Shown: piece by piece, positions 25,501 to 35,650 of the stretch
How positions within the stretch are numbered: position 1 is the first letter of the stretch
Layout: each line of letters begins with the position of its first letter
Origin: Brasilonema sp. UFV-L1
Lineage (GTDB): Bacteria; Cyanobacteriota; Cyanobacteriia; Cyanobacteriales; Nostocaceae
Direction of reading: 5' to 3'
Assembly: GCF_012912105.1 (NCBI RefSeq)
Contig: NZ_QMEA01000017.1
Span: forward strand, 1-64,000
DNA: 64,000 nt
Position numbers and translations under genes: made by a program
Notes under the pieces: generated by a model
What the model was told of the DNA's origin: nothing
Seen by the model: only the letters and a program-made list of their open reading frames with translations
Databases searched by the model: none

Positions 25501-28497
25501 CAAGTTGAGCATATTAAACCACACTTGAAACAGTGGGTTACGACTGGTGTCTCGTTCTGGCTGTAGTTCTTCCACCAATTTCTCAAAGGGCATATCTTGA
25601 TGCGCATATGCTCCTAGTGCCATCTGGCGGACTCGATTCAGCAGTACACGAAAACTGGGATGTTCAGAACAGTCAATCCGTAAAACGACAGTGTTGATAA
25701 AAAATCCTATTAGCTGTTCAATCTCAGTCCGGTTGCGACCAGCCACAGGAGAACCGATAAGGATGTTTTCTTGCCCAGTGTAGCGATACAATAGCGTCCC
25801 AAATGCTGTTAGTAATGTCATGAACAAAGTCACACTTTCTTGACGCGAGAGTGTAGACAGTGATGCAGACAGCGGTTGAGGTAGCATCAAAGTCTCGATT
25901 GCTCCTCGATAAGTTTGCACTGGAGGTCGCGGTTTATCGGTTGGCAATTCCAGTACGGTGGGAACATCTGCTAGCTGAGTTTTCCAGTAGTCTAGCTGGT
26001 GAGAAATTTGCTCTTTTAAGAACCATTGGCGTTGCCAAACGGCAAAGTCAGCATACTGGATGGGTAGTTTTGGCAGGGGATTTGGCAAGTTCTTCAAAAA
26101 TGCTTCATAGACGGCTGCTAATTGCTGCCACAAAATGCCCATCGACCACCCATCAGACGCGATGTGATGCATGACTAACAGGAGTATGTGCTCGTGTTGG
26201 TCTATTTGGAGTAAAGTAGCTCGCAGCATCAAGTCAGATGTTAAGTTGAAGGGGCGCTGCATTTGTTGATGCAACAGATGTTGCACTCGCTCGTTTTGGT
26301 TGCTTTTTTGCTCCTCTTGTGTTAAGTCAATCAGTGTGAGTTCGACAGACCGAGGTGTACCAATCACCTGTATGGGACTGCCATCTTTTGATACTGTAAT
26401 GTAAGTTCGCACTGACTCATGATGAGTGGCGATCGCATCCAAAGACTTTTGCAACAAACCTACATTTAACTCACCCCGTAAACGCAAAGCTTGCGAGATA
26501 ATATAAGCTGCGCTGTTTGGCTCTATCTGCTCTAAAAACCACAGTCTTGCTTGTGCAAAAGATAAAGGAGCTAACTGCCGATTGGCTAGTTGAGGAATGG
26601 TCTGATGTTTTGGAGTATCAGTATTGCGGTTGCGAATTGCACTTGCTAAAAGAGCGATCGTTGGATTTTCAAACAACAACTGTAGCGGAATTTCCACACC
26701 GAAGCCTTGACGTATCCGAGAAATCACTTGTGTTGCCAGCAGTGAATGCCCCCCCAATTCAAAGAAGTTATCCTGGATGCCTATCTGTTTTATACCAAGA
26801 ACTTGTGACCAGATAGCAGCTAAGACTTGTTGGGTAGGATTGCGCGGTGCGACAAAGTTGTTTAAATGACTGATATAGGATGTCTGTGGTGCTGGAAGCG
26901 ATTGCCGGTCTACTTTACCATTGGGGTTTAATGGCATAGCATCTAAGAAGACAAAGGCTTGTGGCACCATGTAGTGAGGTAGTTTATCCTGCAAAAAGCG
27001 GCGCAATTCACTTTGACTTGGGGGGATTTGCTCCAGGTTCACCACCACATATGCCACAAGGCGTTTGTCTTGTGGAACATCTTCCCTTGCCATTACCAGA
27101 CTCTGTTTTAACGCCGGATGTTCACTTAACTTAGCTTCAATTTCTCCTAATTCAACGCGGAAACCACGAATCTTTACTTGGTCATCGATGCGTCCAAGGA
27201 ACTCGATGTTCCCGTCAGGAAGGTAACGAGCTAAGTCTCCTGTCTTGTACAGGCGTGTACCTGGGTAAGTGCTCAAAGGATTGGGAATGAACTTCTCATC
27301 AGTCAATTCCGGACGGTTGAGATAGCCTCGCGCCAGTCCCATACCACCGATGTGCAATTCCCCAGGTTCACCAACAGCAGTTGGTTGCAAATCTTCATCC
27401 AAAATATAAATCTCTGCGTTGGTAATTGGGCGACCAATAGGAGCGATCGCATGATGAGTTCCACGTTGGCAAGTCCAGAAAGTGGCATCAATAGAAGCTT
27501 CTGTCGGACCATAACAATTTATCAGAACATTGTCCAAATTCAGACGGGCAAAAAAGCGCTCTACGAGTTCGACAGGTAACGCTTCACCGCCACAGGTGAT
27601 GTGTCTGAGACATTGACAATCTTCAATTCCCTTTTCCTCCAGTAAAACACGAAGCATAGAGGGCACCAAAGTGAGAACAGTTATTTGCTGTTCAGCAATT
27701 ATTTTGACGAGGTAGGCGGTATCTTGATGTCCACCAGGGCGAGCCATAACTAACTGCGCTCCGAACAACAAAGGCCAAAATATTTGCCAGACTGAGGGAT
27801 CAAAGCTAAAAGAAATTGTCTGTAAAACTTTGTCTTGTTTGGTTAACCCAAAGGTTGTTTGTCTCCAGTACAGTTGATTGTAGATACCACGGTGAGGAAT
27901 CATCACACCCTTGGGCTTGCCTGTGGAACCAGAGGTATAAATTACGTAAATTAAGTTGTCAGCTGTTGCTTCACAAACAGGATTTTCTTGGCTGTTTTGA
28001 GCAATGACAGCCCAGTCAGAATCCAGACAAATCACTTGCGCCTCATGAGCTGGTAACTTGTTTAGTAATTGCTCTTGAGTCAGAATAACTCGTGTTTGGG
28101 CATCCTCCAAGATAAAAGTTAGGCGTTCCGTAGGATATCCCGGATCTAACGGTACATAAGCTCCTCCAGCCTTGAGAATTCCTAACAATCCCACCACCAT
28201 ATCTAGGGAGCGTTCCATGCAAATACCAACCAAAACCTCTGGTGCAACCCCCAACGTATGTAGGTAGTGCGCGACTCTGTTTGCTCGCTGGTTTAACTGT
28301 CGATAAGTCAGTTGCTTGTTTTCAAAAATGACAGCAATAGCGTCAGGAGTCTGCTTGACTTGCTCCTCAAAAATTTGATGGATACACAAATTTTTTGAGT
28401 AATCTGTCTGCATCACAAGGTCTTTTACCTCAGTCAAGCAACTTAGCTGAGTCGTTGGCTTAAGGTATAAATTTTTAGTTTGTGGAGATCTAAACAT
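22519..28497 (-). CDS. Nonribosomal peptide synthetase A-T-C-A-T-TE
   Basis: 1992 residues. Order: A1 (about 45-540, YTSGSTGKPKG near 187), T1 (FFELGGHSLLATQV near 579), C (about 650-1085, HHIASDG near 775), A2 (about 1110-1620, FTSGSTGKPKG near 1260), T2 (FFDLGGHSLLAVK near 1649) and a type I thioesterase (GYSFGG near 1802, His in PGSHLTF near the end). A1 pocket residues read D-P-W-T-T-G-C-I-D-K, which I cannot assign. A2 is not a normal NRPS A domain: LSHDPLLRDIFTPL matches fungal/LYS2-type alpha-aminoadipate activating domains, and its pocket reads D-P-R-H-F-A-F-Q-A-K. The expected product is a dipeptide or related compound released by hydrolysis or cyclisation. There is no strong ribosome site at 28497; an ATG at 28413 (MQTDYSKN) with GAGG upstream is an alternative. 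Confidence 0.93.
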   Translation of the reverse strand: MFRSPQTKNLYLKPTTQLSCLTEVKDLVMQTDYSKNLCIHQIFEEQVKQTPDAIAVIFENKQLTYRQLNQRANRVAHYLHTLGVAPEVLVGICMERSLDMVVGLLGILKAGGAYVPLDPGYPTERLTFILEDAQTRVILTQEQLLNKLPAHEAQVICLDSDWAVIAQNSQENPVCEATADNLIYVIYTSGSTGKPKGVMIPHRGIYNQLYWRQTTFGLTKQDKVLQTISFSFDPSVWQIFWPLLFGAQLVMARPGGHQDTAYLVKIIAEQQITVLTLVPSMLRVLLEEKGIEDCQCLRHITCGGEALPVELVERFFARLNLDNVLINCYGPTEASIDATFWTCQRGTHHAIAPIGRPITNAEIYILDEDLQPTAVGEPGELHIGGMGLARGYLNRPELTDEKFIPNPLSTYPGTRLYKTGDLARYLPDGNIEFLGRIDDQVKIRGFRVELGEIEAKLSEHPALKQSLVMAREDVPQDKRLVAYVVVNLEQIPPSQSELRRFLQDKLPHYMVPQAFVFLDAMPLNPNGKVDRQSLPAPQTSYISHLNNFVAPRNPTQQVLAAIWSQVLGIKQIGIQDNFFELGGHSLLATQVISRIRQGFGVEIPLQLLFENPTIALLASAIRNRNTDTPKHQTIPQLANRQLAPLSFAQARLWFLEQIEPNSAAYIISQALRLRGELNVGLLQKSLDAIATHHESVRTYITVSKDGSPIQVIGTPRSVELTLIDLTQEEQKSNQNERVQHLLHQQMQRPFNLTSDLMLRATLLQIDQHEHILLLVMHHIASDGWSMGILWQQLAAVYEAFLKNLPNPLPKLPIQYADFAVWQRQWFLKEQISHQLDYWKTQLADVPTVLELPTDKPRPPVQTYRGAIETLMLPQPLSASLSTLSRQESVTLFMTLLTAFGTLLYRYTGQENILIGSPVAGRNRTEIEQLIGFFINTVVLRIDCSEHPSFRVLLNRVRQMALGAYAHQDMPFEKLVEELQPERDTSRNPLFQVWFNMLNLGNIDMNLPGLVVEPMSMPEVASKFDLSLYVTEQQQGIQLELVYNTDLFAPERMMEMLDQFHHLLIQIVENPQASITSLSLVTRKAELLLPNPQQQLLVEWQAAVHNRISQQAQRVPQQLAVVDAQIAWTYAELEKRANQLAHYLLANNIQSQDIVAIYGHRSAALVWAMLGVLKAGAAFVILDPAYPVSRLIDCFGQVQPRAWLEIGDVEELPTGLVECVESCHCRLQLFSDSRMTILQDYATNNPGVTIEPDQLAYIAFTSGSTGKPKGIKGTHRPLSHFVQWHEKTFGLNQSDRFAMLSGLSHDPLLRDIFTPLSLGATLCIPKQQDIETPGQLADWMQQMQISIAHLTPAIAQLVTANTTVCTTNLRYVFFAGDVLKQQDVNRIRHFAPNATCVNFYGATETPQAIGYFMIPNQAQSEVSTFKEIIPLGRGIENVQLLVLNSRFQLAGLGEIGEIYVRTPYLASGYIGCDQLTQERFIINPFTNIASDRLYKTGDLGRYLSDGHIEFLGRIDNQVKIRGFRIELGEIEAILSQYPAVQETVVIASEDIPGDKQLVAYVVPKPKQVCTTDELRRFLLEKLPNYMIPTVFVMLDALPLTPNGKVNRRALPVLKQVKQTEEKTFVAPRNQLERQLKQIWEEILGVQPVGVRDNFFDLGGHSLLAVKLFGQIQDKFGKKLPLGILFQSGTIEALAKMLRPKLEKPLAHEVEFVEQEKSVACWSSLVEIQPKGSKPPLFCIHPLGGEILCYRPLALHLGPDQPFYGIQPQGLDGNLPPLTRIEDMAAHYIREIQTIQPNGPYFLAGYSFGGVVAFEIAQQLCSKNQEVALLAMLDTRRLGSSKRLPFLKRIPVHFENFLQQGPCYLSQKLVGWSNWGKYMLREKYMRFLGIKEPLPDDDRHLDIINANVQALSTYTFQPYSGRMILLRTEDQSRTDAVGEQYDLLFGWGELVTGGIDVYHIPGSHLTFLDEPHVHVLAEKLKDCLNKAYSMNSIH

Positions 28498-28663
28498 AGT
28501 GTAAAGAAAATTACATAATTATTTTTAACATAGAAATAATTGCTGTCAATTTCCAACTTGGTTAAACTCAGTTAAAAAATTGAATTGCTTACGCAGTCAT
28601 TCAACATTTTCTTGCTGTTATCTGAAATCACTACTTTATAGTTATATATTTAATTTAGAATTT

Positions 28664-29329
28664 TCAGAAATTTTCTTGTTGTATTTGCTCTTGTGCCAAC
28701 GCTAATGCTTGACGAGCTTTATTTAAATTTTTATGATCTCTCATTTTATTTCCAAAACTTTGTAAATAAGCTTCAAGATACTTTATACGTAAGCTCGGAT
28801 TCTCTGCATTTACAAGAAAAGGTAGGTCGGATTCAACCATAAAGCGAATCGCTAAGATAGGAACAGGACTACGAAGTGGACGAAAGTTTTGGTTATGTAA
28901 GCCTGAAGTTTCATTGCATTTGTGAAATTCTCCTATCATCAGTCCTGACTCGATAAAGAAAGGTTTAAGTTTTTGTTGAACACCATCAATCAGTTTAGAA
29001 ATTTCTTCTATATCCAGTCCTGGAAAAATCAGTAAGATGGCTTTATTTATGGCAGTTTCTCTATCTTTTGGTTCTAGCTCAAGAAAGATATCTCGGTGGC
29101 GCAACATAATCTCTTCAACCTGTTGTGGTTCCAAATTTTTAGCATGAATGACTCCTAGCTGAATACTGTTTGACTTGACTGACTGAGGTACAAATGGGCA
29201 AACAGGACCTGACCTACCCAAATCTGGATGAGGTTTTGCTAAAAAGTTTTGAACCCATTGCATGATGTTAATTAAGTAAGGAAGGTCTTGTTGAATCTGG
29301 TCAATCTCAATTGGTGTAAACAGTACCAT
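28664..29329 (-). CDS. DUF6875-like conserved protein next to NRPS
   Basis: 221 residues from the ATG at 29329 (MVLFTPIEID), which has GGAGC 5 bases upstream; a longer frame to 29401 lacks a ribosome site. The block FLAKPHPDLGRSGPVCPFVP is the most distinctive part and recalls the DUF6875 family as I remember it. Other parts: LELEPKDRETAINKAILLIF, PGLDIEEISKLIDGVQ and SPVPILAIRFMVESDLPFL. No signal peptide or membrane segment. The biochemical role is unknown. It lies 167 bases beyond the synthetase 5' end on the same strand, upstream of it, so it may be the first gene of that operon. Confidence 0.65.
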   Translation of the reverse strand: MVLFTPIEIDQIQQDLPYLINIMQWVQNFLAKPHPDLGRSGPVCPFVPQSVKSNSIQLGVIHAKNLEPQQVEEIMLRHRDIFLELEPKDRETAINKAILLIFPGLDIEEISKLIDGVQQKLKPFFIESGLMIGEFHKCNETSGLHNQNFRPLRSPVPILAIRFMVESDLPFLVNAENPSLRIKYLEAYLQSFGNKMRDHKNLNKARQALALAQEQIQQENF

Positions 29330-30074
29330 TGTGCTCCATTTTTTTGTAGTAATTATCAAGTTTCTGTAAGATTTAATTTTTTTTGATGTATAACTAACCA
29401 TGTTAAAAGTAGAAAAGCATAGTATTATTTCAGCATTTTTCAGTCATTGTTATCTTTAACAATCTATGAAATACAAGGTGTTAGACGGATAAACTCGGAA
29501 CTTATATATGATTGATAAATCTGCTTTTTTTATAAAAAACTAGCAACCATTGGTATAAAAATATGATCTCAAGCCTCTGCATACATTTTTTATAGTCATC
29601 AAAATTAAATTCTATGGATGGGAATTTTATAAAGTTTTCATTACTTAAATTTTTGCATAAAATATCATGTATAAAATTCCTAAGTTAATGATAATTAAAC
29701 TAAATATTTTCTAGCTTAAAAAAAAAGATAATACCTGGGTTATTATACGGATTCTAAATATAAAACTATGATAAAAATTGGAAAATAAAGTATAAAAATA
29801 GTGAGTTGAATTTTTGAAAGCAAATATTAAAATCAAGTAATAATACTGAAAAAATATCTGTTTGAAATGTATTTTCTATAAAAAGACAAGATTTTGTAAA
29901 TGTTTCAATTTCAACTATGTGTAAATGAAACCACTCACACCAAGCCTTAGCGCTACGCAAACGCTATCGCGCTACAGGAAAGTTCTCCCAACAGTCGCCC
30001 TGCGGCTTCAGAGTGCAGGCGTTTTTTCGCAGTACCATTTCTAGAAAAGCTGTCTTTCCACAGAAAAACCTACG
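29330..30074. other. AT-rich non-coding region with a dispersed repeat
   Basis: No gene seen in about 745 bases. Very AT-rich from 29400 to 29930, then a dispersed repeat at about 29948-30040 (GCGCTACGCAAACGCTATCGC and CTGCGGCTTCAGAG...GCAGGCG). It should contain the promoter of the DUF6875-NRPS unit on the minus strand and that of the hydrolase on the plus strand. Confidence 0.5.
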
Positions 30075-30914
30075 ATGATGCCCATACGTCAAACTTTGTC
30101 AAAGCCGGATATCCAACTTTCTTATTTAGAATGGAACCAAGCTCAAGAACCTTTACTCCTATTACACGGTTTAGCCGACCATGCTTTGGTGTGGTCTAGC
30201 TTAGGAGATAACCTAGCGCCAGATTACCATATCGTCGCCCCAGATATGCGCGGTCATGGTGAGAGTAGCAAGCCAGAAAAGGACTATAGTTTTGAGAGTG
30301 CGATCACAGACCTAGAAGCATTGATGGATAGCTTAGGATGGTCATCTGCTCATGTTGTTGCTCACTCGTGGACAGGTAAACTAGCTGTTATATGGGCAAG
30401 AGTTCATCCGCAGCGTTTCTTGAGTATGGTTCTAGTTGATCCCATTTTTATTTGGAAAATACCCAGCCTTTTTAAGGTCACTTTTCCCTTTTTGTATCAA
30501 TTTTTGTCCTTTCTCAAAGGTATGGGACCATTTGCAAGTTACGAGGAAGCCGAACAGCAAGCCCGTCAGTTAAACCAGTTTCAAGGATGGAGTCCCTTAC
30601 AACAGCAAGTTTTTCAAGCAAGTATTGAACAAAAACCTGATGGGAGTTGGGGTAGTAAATTTACCATCGCGGCTCGTGATAGAATTTTTGAGGAAGTCAT
30701 GCAAGTTCCCGGTTTTACAGTCCCCATCCACGTCCCCACTCTATTTGTACAGCCAGAAAAAGGACTTAACCGTAAAGATTGGCAACTTCAACCTTACAAA
30801 ACCAATCTGAAAAATTTACGCATTTGCCAAGTTCCTGGTAATCATTGGCCTTTTTTAACGCAGCCTGAGGCGTTTAACCAAACTGTCAAAGGTTTTTTGC
30901 AAGACCACAAATAA
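30075..30914 (+). CDS. Alpha/beta-fold hydrolase
   Basis: 279 residues. The oxyanion segment is LLLLHGLADHALVW, then DMRGHGES, the nucleophile elbow AHSWTGKLA near 98 and the terminal His in PGNHWPFL. The elbow has Trp after the Ser in a GHSxG-like context (H-S-W-T-G), so the serine is present. A soluble hydrolase of unknown substrate, in the broad group with haloalkane dehalogenases and esterases. There is no strong ribosome site; the ATG could be the first or second codon. Confidence 0.8.
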   Translation: MMPIRQTLSKPDIQLSYLEWNQAQEPLLLLHGLADHALVWSSLGDNLAPDYHIVAPDMRGHGESSKPEKDYSFESAITDLEALMDSLGWSSAHVVAHSWTGKLAVIWARVHPQRFLSMVLVDPIFIWKIPSLFKVTFPFLYQFLSFLKGMGPFASYEEAEQQARQLNQFQGWSPLQQQVFQASIEQKPDGSWGSKFTIAARDRIFEEVMQVPGFTVPIHVPTLFVQPEKGLNRKDWQLQPYKTNLKNLRICQVPGNHWPFLTQPEAFNQTVKGFLQDHK

Positions 30915-31054
30915 TCATTTTCTGCAAAGACTAGCAACGGATATCATAGTAGATAGTTTATCTATCTCCTACAAATAACTTGTCGTGTACTCCTCCGTTG
31001 CTACTAAGCTGTCGCGCCTGTCATTTGCACGCCAGCTAGTATCATAACTGTTTT

Positions 31055-31105
31055 TCTGAATTTTGAATGTGTTAGTAGCGTGCCGTAGGCAGCGAATGCG
31101 TGAAT
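31055..31105. repeat. Dispersed repeat (GTAGCGTGCCGTAGGC type)
   Basis: AGTAGCGTGCCGTAGGCAGC and flanking TGAATTTTGAAT match the element at 1015-1125. It lies just beyond the 3' end of the membrane-protein gene. Confidence 0.65.
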
Positions 31106-31108
31106 TGC

Positions 31109-31828
31109 TTATCCCTGACTTTGTAAACTTTTCATTTCTTGTTGTACATCCAACGCAATCTGCAATGCTTCATTGAGCAATCGTCCGTGTTCACTAGCTT
31201 GTTCGCTCACTTGTATTGCTGTTAATGTTGCTAGATTATCGGCAAACAATTCTGATTTACTTATAATAAATCTTTTATTCTCTCTTAAAATTCTTTCTGT
31301 CTTTAATGCCCGAATTAAATCATTTTTTGTCAGTTTTAGTGCTTCTACGACTTTCTTTCTCTCCTTCAAAAGCACTCCTGGATTTCCAGCAGCTTCTATT
31401 TGGTCGTTGATATCTATGGCTTTGATAACAGAATTATATCTGTCTACATCATTTAAGAGAATTTTTAGTGAATGTGTTATATTTTGACTGACAGTGCGAC
31501 TTCTTTGTTTCCATAAAAAATACAATAATAATTGTGTAACAATTCCTACTGAACAACTAGATATTATGAATAATAGCCAGGAAGGCATGGTAACCCACTG
31601 AGCAAAGAGTCGGATAATCACATCAAATGTGACATAACTAGAAACGAGTATCGCCATCCCAATAAAAACTACGGTAGCACCCTCAGGACCTTTTGCTCGT
31701 TTTATAACTTGACTCAGTAATCTTTTAGTAGGATGAATAAGAATTATAAGTTCATCGTTCACAGGCAAATTAGTCAATTTTTGCAGTTCTTTTTGACTAA
31801 TCTCCAATCCTTGTAAATCATCACGCAC
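31109..31828 (-). CDS. Hypothetical protein with two membrane segments and coiled-coil tail
   Basis: 239 residues. The start is GTG at 31828 with GAGGA about 10 bases upstream. Two hydrophobic helices (about 50-73, ATVVFIGMAILVSSYVTF; about 84-107, LLFIISSCSVGIVTQLLLYF) are followed by a long charged helical region to the end. The topology suggests a hairpin in the membrane with a cytoplasmic coiled coil. No family recognised. It stands alone, ending at a dispersed repeat. Confidence 0.7.
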   Translation of the reverse strand: MRDDLQGLEISQKELQKLTNLPVNDELIILIHPTKRLLSQVIKRAKGPEGATVVFIGMAILVSSYVTFDVIIRLFAQWVTMPSWLLFIISSCSVGIVTQLLLYFLWKQRSRTVSQNITHSLKILLNDVDRYNSVIKAIDINDQIEAAGNPGVLLKERKKVVEALKLTKNDLIRALKTERILRENKRFIISKSELFADNLATLTAIQVSEQASEHGRLLNEALQIALDVQQEMKSLQSQG

Positions 31829-32280
31829 AGCTTTAATATCCTCTTAATATAGTTTTTTCCCAGTATTATATAACAAGAAAATTTATGGCAGACAAATAAG
31901 ATTGCCATTTTTGCGAAAAAATTCACAAAAATTATTTCTTGGATTTACATATTAATATTCTGTCAAAGAGAATACTACAATAATGTCATAATAGTTTCCA
32001 AAAGTAAATTCGCGCTTCCCTAACTTATTTTACAAGTTCTCCCCAAAGGTTCCAGGATGAGTTTTCTAAAAGTTGAAAGAAAGTGTTCTAGTATTTAGAA
32101 TTTATCCACTTGATGAAAACTATACAAACATTGAAAGAATTAGATCACGTTGGCATACGCAGGGTGTCAAGAAAACTTCCCATCAAGAAGAAACTGCCTG
32201 TGCATGACTCTCCACACAGACCTGTCCTTTGTCATACACTTGTGGGATCGAAGATATTTTTAGGGACAACCTTAGCTTGT
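31829..32280. other. Non-coding stretch; one doubtful 56-codon frame
   Basis: AT-rich, with no convincing gene. A frame at 32113-32283 (MKTIQTLKELDHVGIRRVSR...) has no ribosome site and is probably chance. Confidence 0.4.
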
Positions 32281-32545
32281 TAAGAGTGTTCGACAGGCAG
32301 CGAGCACAACCCGTTACGAATAAGAAATAAAACAAACACCTGGCTTCAAGTGTGTTTCTTCAGAGCAGGGGCACTGGCGGCGCACCACCCGCTACGAATG
32401 GAACAAACACTCTTTCTCCTACATCCTCACACCCGTGACCCCCCTAGACCCCTGTGTTTCTTGAGAGCACCCCACTGGCAACGCACCGCCCACTACGAAT
32501 GGAAAAAACACTCTTTTCCCCTACACCGCTGTGTTTCTTGAGAGA
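32281..32545. repeat. Direct repeats upstream of phytoene desaturase
   Basis: TGTGTTTCTT(C/G)AGAG occurs at 32351, 32453 and 32530. Between the copies, ACTGGC(G/A)(G/A)CGCACC and CTACGAATGGAA recur, giving two near-identical units of about 75 bases. A worn copy (CGTTACGAATAAGAAATAAAAC) lies at about 32311. Small overlapping frames here come from the repeat and are not genes. Confidence 0.75.
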
Positions 32546-32695
32546 TTTGCCCACAATCACCCAAACCCTGATGGCGATGCTTCTAGAAGGAACCGCCCAA
32601 CCGAAAAAAGCTCTCACCGAGAAAATGCTAAATGTAACGGATTGCAAAGTATAATGAAAACGATAAAACAATTAAAAAATATTAAAGAACAGTAA

Positions 32696-34153
<1,458 letters not shown>

Positions 34154-34232
34154 GACCGCTACACGACTGCTGAAGCACATCCGGTGGCAAATTCAAAAAG
34201 CCTGCAAATGCAAACCCTTCAGCCTGCAACGA

Positions 34233-35165
34233 ATGCTGCAACTGCCTGATTCCATCCCTCGCATGAAAACACCGGTCTCTGTGGACGAGTCCTACAACCT
34301 TTGTCGCCAGCTTATCATCAAGTATTCCACGACTTTTTACATCGGCACTTTACTGGTTGATAAGCCAAAGCGCAAACATATTTGGGCAATTTATGCTTGG
34401 TGTCGCCGTACAGACGAACTCGTGGATGGTCCTGCATCTGCTATGACCACACCAGAAACTCTGGATTTGTGGGAACAGCAGCTCGAATGGATTTTTGCGG
34501 GACATCCATCAGATAATCTTGATGTCGCTCTAGTAGATACTGTTCAGCGTTTCCCGATAGACATTCAGCCCTTTCGGGATATGATTGCTGGTCAGCGCAT
34601 GGACTTATACCGCAGTCGCTACCAAACCTTTGAGGAGTTACACCTTTACTGTTACCGCGTCGCTGGCACGGTAGGTTTAATGTCAACAGCAATAATGGGG
34701 GTTGACACCTCTACGAATACCGCTCCGTGGAATCGCCATCAACAGCCGTATATCCCCAAAGAAGAAGCGATTACTTTGGGAATAGCCCATCAGCTCACCA
34801 ATATCCTACGCGATGTGGGAGAAGATGCAAAGCGGGGACGGATTTATATTCCTCAAGAAGACTTGGCGCGATTCAATTACACAGAGCAAGACTTGTTGAA
34901 AGGAGTGGTGGATGAGCGCTGGCGCGACCTGATGCGCTTTCAAATAGAACGGGCACGACAATTTTACGCCAAGGCAGAAAAGGGAATCTCTTACTTATCT
35001 GCCGATGCTCGCTTACCTGTGTGGGCGTCTCTGATGCATTACAGTCGAATTTTAAATGTCATTGAACACAATGATTACAATGTGTTCACTCGGCGTGCTT
35101 ACGTGCCTCAGTGGCAAAAGTTACGTGCTTTGCCCAGAGCATGGCTACGAGCACAAGTGTTATGA
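34233..35165 (+). CDS. crtB: Phytoene synthase
   Basis: 310 residues. Starts MLQLPDSIPRMKTPVSVDES, as in other cyanobacterial CrtB proteins, so the first ATG is preferred over the internal one at 34263. Features: FYIGTLL, the first Asp-rich motif RRTDELVDGP, GMRMDLYRS-type GQRMDLYRSRY, YCYRVAGTVG, and the second Asp-rich motif LTNILRDVGEDAKRGRIYIP. It condenses two geranylgeranyl diphosphates to phytoene, the entry step of carotenoid synthesis. Downstream of crtP on the same strand. Confidence 0.97.
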   Translation: MLQLPDSIPRMKTPVSVDESYNLCRQLIIKYSTTFYIGTLLVDKPKRKHIWAIYAWCRRTDELVDGPASAMTTPETLDLWEQQLEWIFAGHPSDNLDVALVDTVQRFPIDIQPFRDMIAGQRMDLYRSRYQTFEELHLYCYRVAGTVGLMSTAIMGVDTSTNTAPWNRHQQPYIPKEEAITLGIAHQLTNILRDVGEDAKRGRIYIPQEDLARFNYTEQDLLKGVVDERWRDLMRFQIERARQFYAKAEKGISYLSADARLPVWASLMHYSRILNVIEHNDYNVFTRRAYVPQWQKLRALPRAWLRAQVL

Positions 35166-35188
35166 AGTCGTCATCTCCTGTAGGGGAA

Positions 35189-35236
35189 TTCAAAATTCAA
35201 AATGATGAATTCAAAAAAATCATTTTGAATTTTGAA
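35189..35236. terminator. Long hairpin after crtB
   Basis: TTCAAAATTCAAAATGAT (35189-35206) pairs perfectly with ATCATTTTGAATTTTGAA (35219-35236) around a 12-base loop. It has an 18-bp stem, 24 bases after the crtB stop, with no T run behind it. Either the transcript end or an AATTCAAAATTC-type repeat acting as one. A dispersed repeat (GCTACGCGATGCCGTGCC) follows at about 35250-35300. Confidence 0.5.
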
Positions 35237-35362
35237 CTAGATTCAACGCGCTTTGCTCAGGACGCTACGCGATGCCGTGCCTTATGAGCAAAGCGAGTCT
35301 TTAATCGCAGATGACTATTGACACTCAAGTTTTCATCTGTTATGATTAGTATTCGTGACCGT

Positions 35363-35454
35363 GGAGAGGTGGCTGAGCGGTCGAAAGCGGCGGATTGCTA
35401 ATCCGTTGTACAGTTCGTAAGGCTGTACCGAGGGTTCGAATCCCTCCCTCTCCG
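35363..35454 (+). tRNA. trnS-GCU: tRNA-Ser (anticodon GCT)
   Basis: GGAGAGG (35363-35369) pairs with CCTCTCC near the end; the discriminator base is G at 35454. Anticodon loop GATTGCTAATC with GCT at 35397-35399, reading AGC/AGU serine codons. The long variable arm (GTACAGTTCGTAAGGCTGTAC region) and TTCGAATCC T-loop are as expected for class II tRNA. CCA is not encoded. Length 92. Confidence 0.97.
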
Positions 35455-35650
35455 TTAGTTAAGAAAATAATACAAAAAAAGATAATACAAAAAAAGAAAG
35501 TAAGACCTGAGGTAGAGGTAGCCAAAATAGTCTTCCTCCCAGAGGAGGATGCTATTATTTATGTTTTGGAGCCATTAAAGAATTTAATTCGTCATAAAAT
35601 TTGAATTTTACTTTTAGGCTCCTGAGCAAATGAGGAGTGAAACTAAATAT

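Noticed and set aside
15071-28497. Idea that the two synthetases make a siderophore taken up by the receptor at 61.3 kb
   Set aside because: The two loci are more than 30 kb apart. No catechol, hydroxamate or other iron-ligand biosynthesis genes and no Fur-type site near the synthetases were seen. Possible, but without support.
32350-32671. Three overlapping short frames upstream of crtP
   Set aside because: All are generated by the direct repeats of the region and lack ribosome sites.
35395-35604. 69-codon frame overlapping tRNA-Ser
   Set aside because: Its first third is the tRNA itself. The remaining Lys-rich part has no independent start signal.
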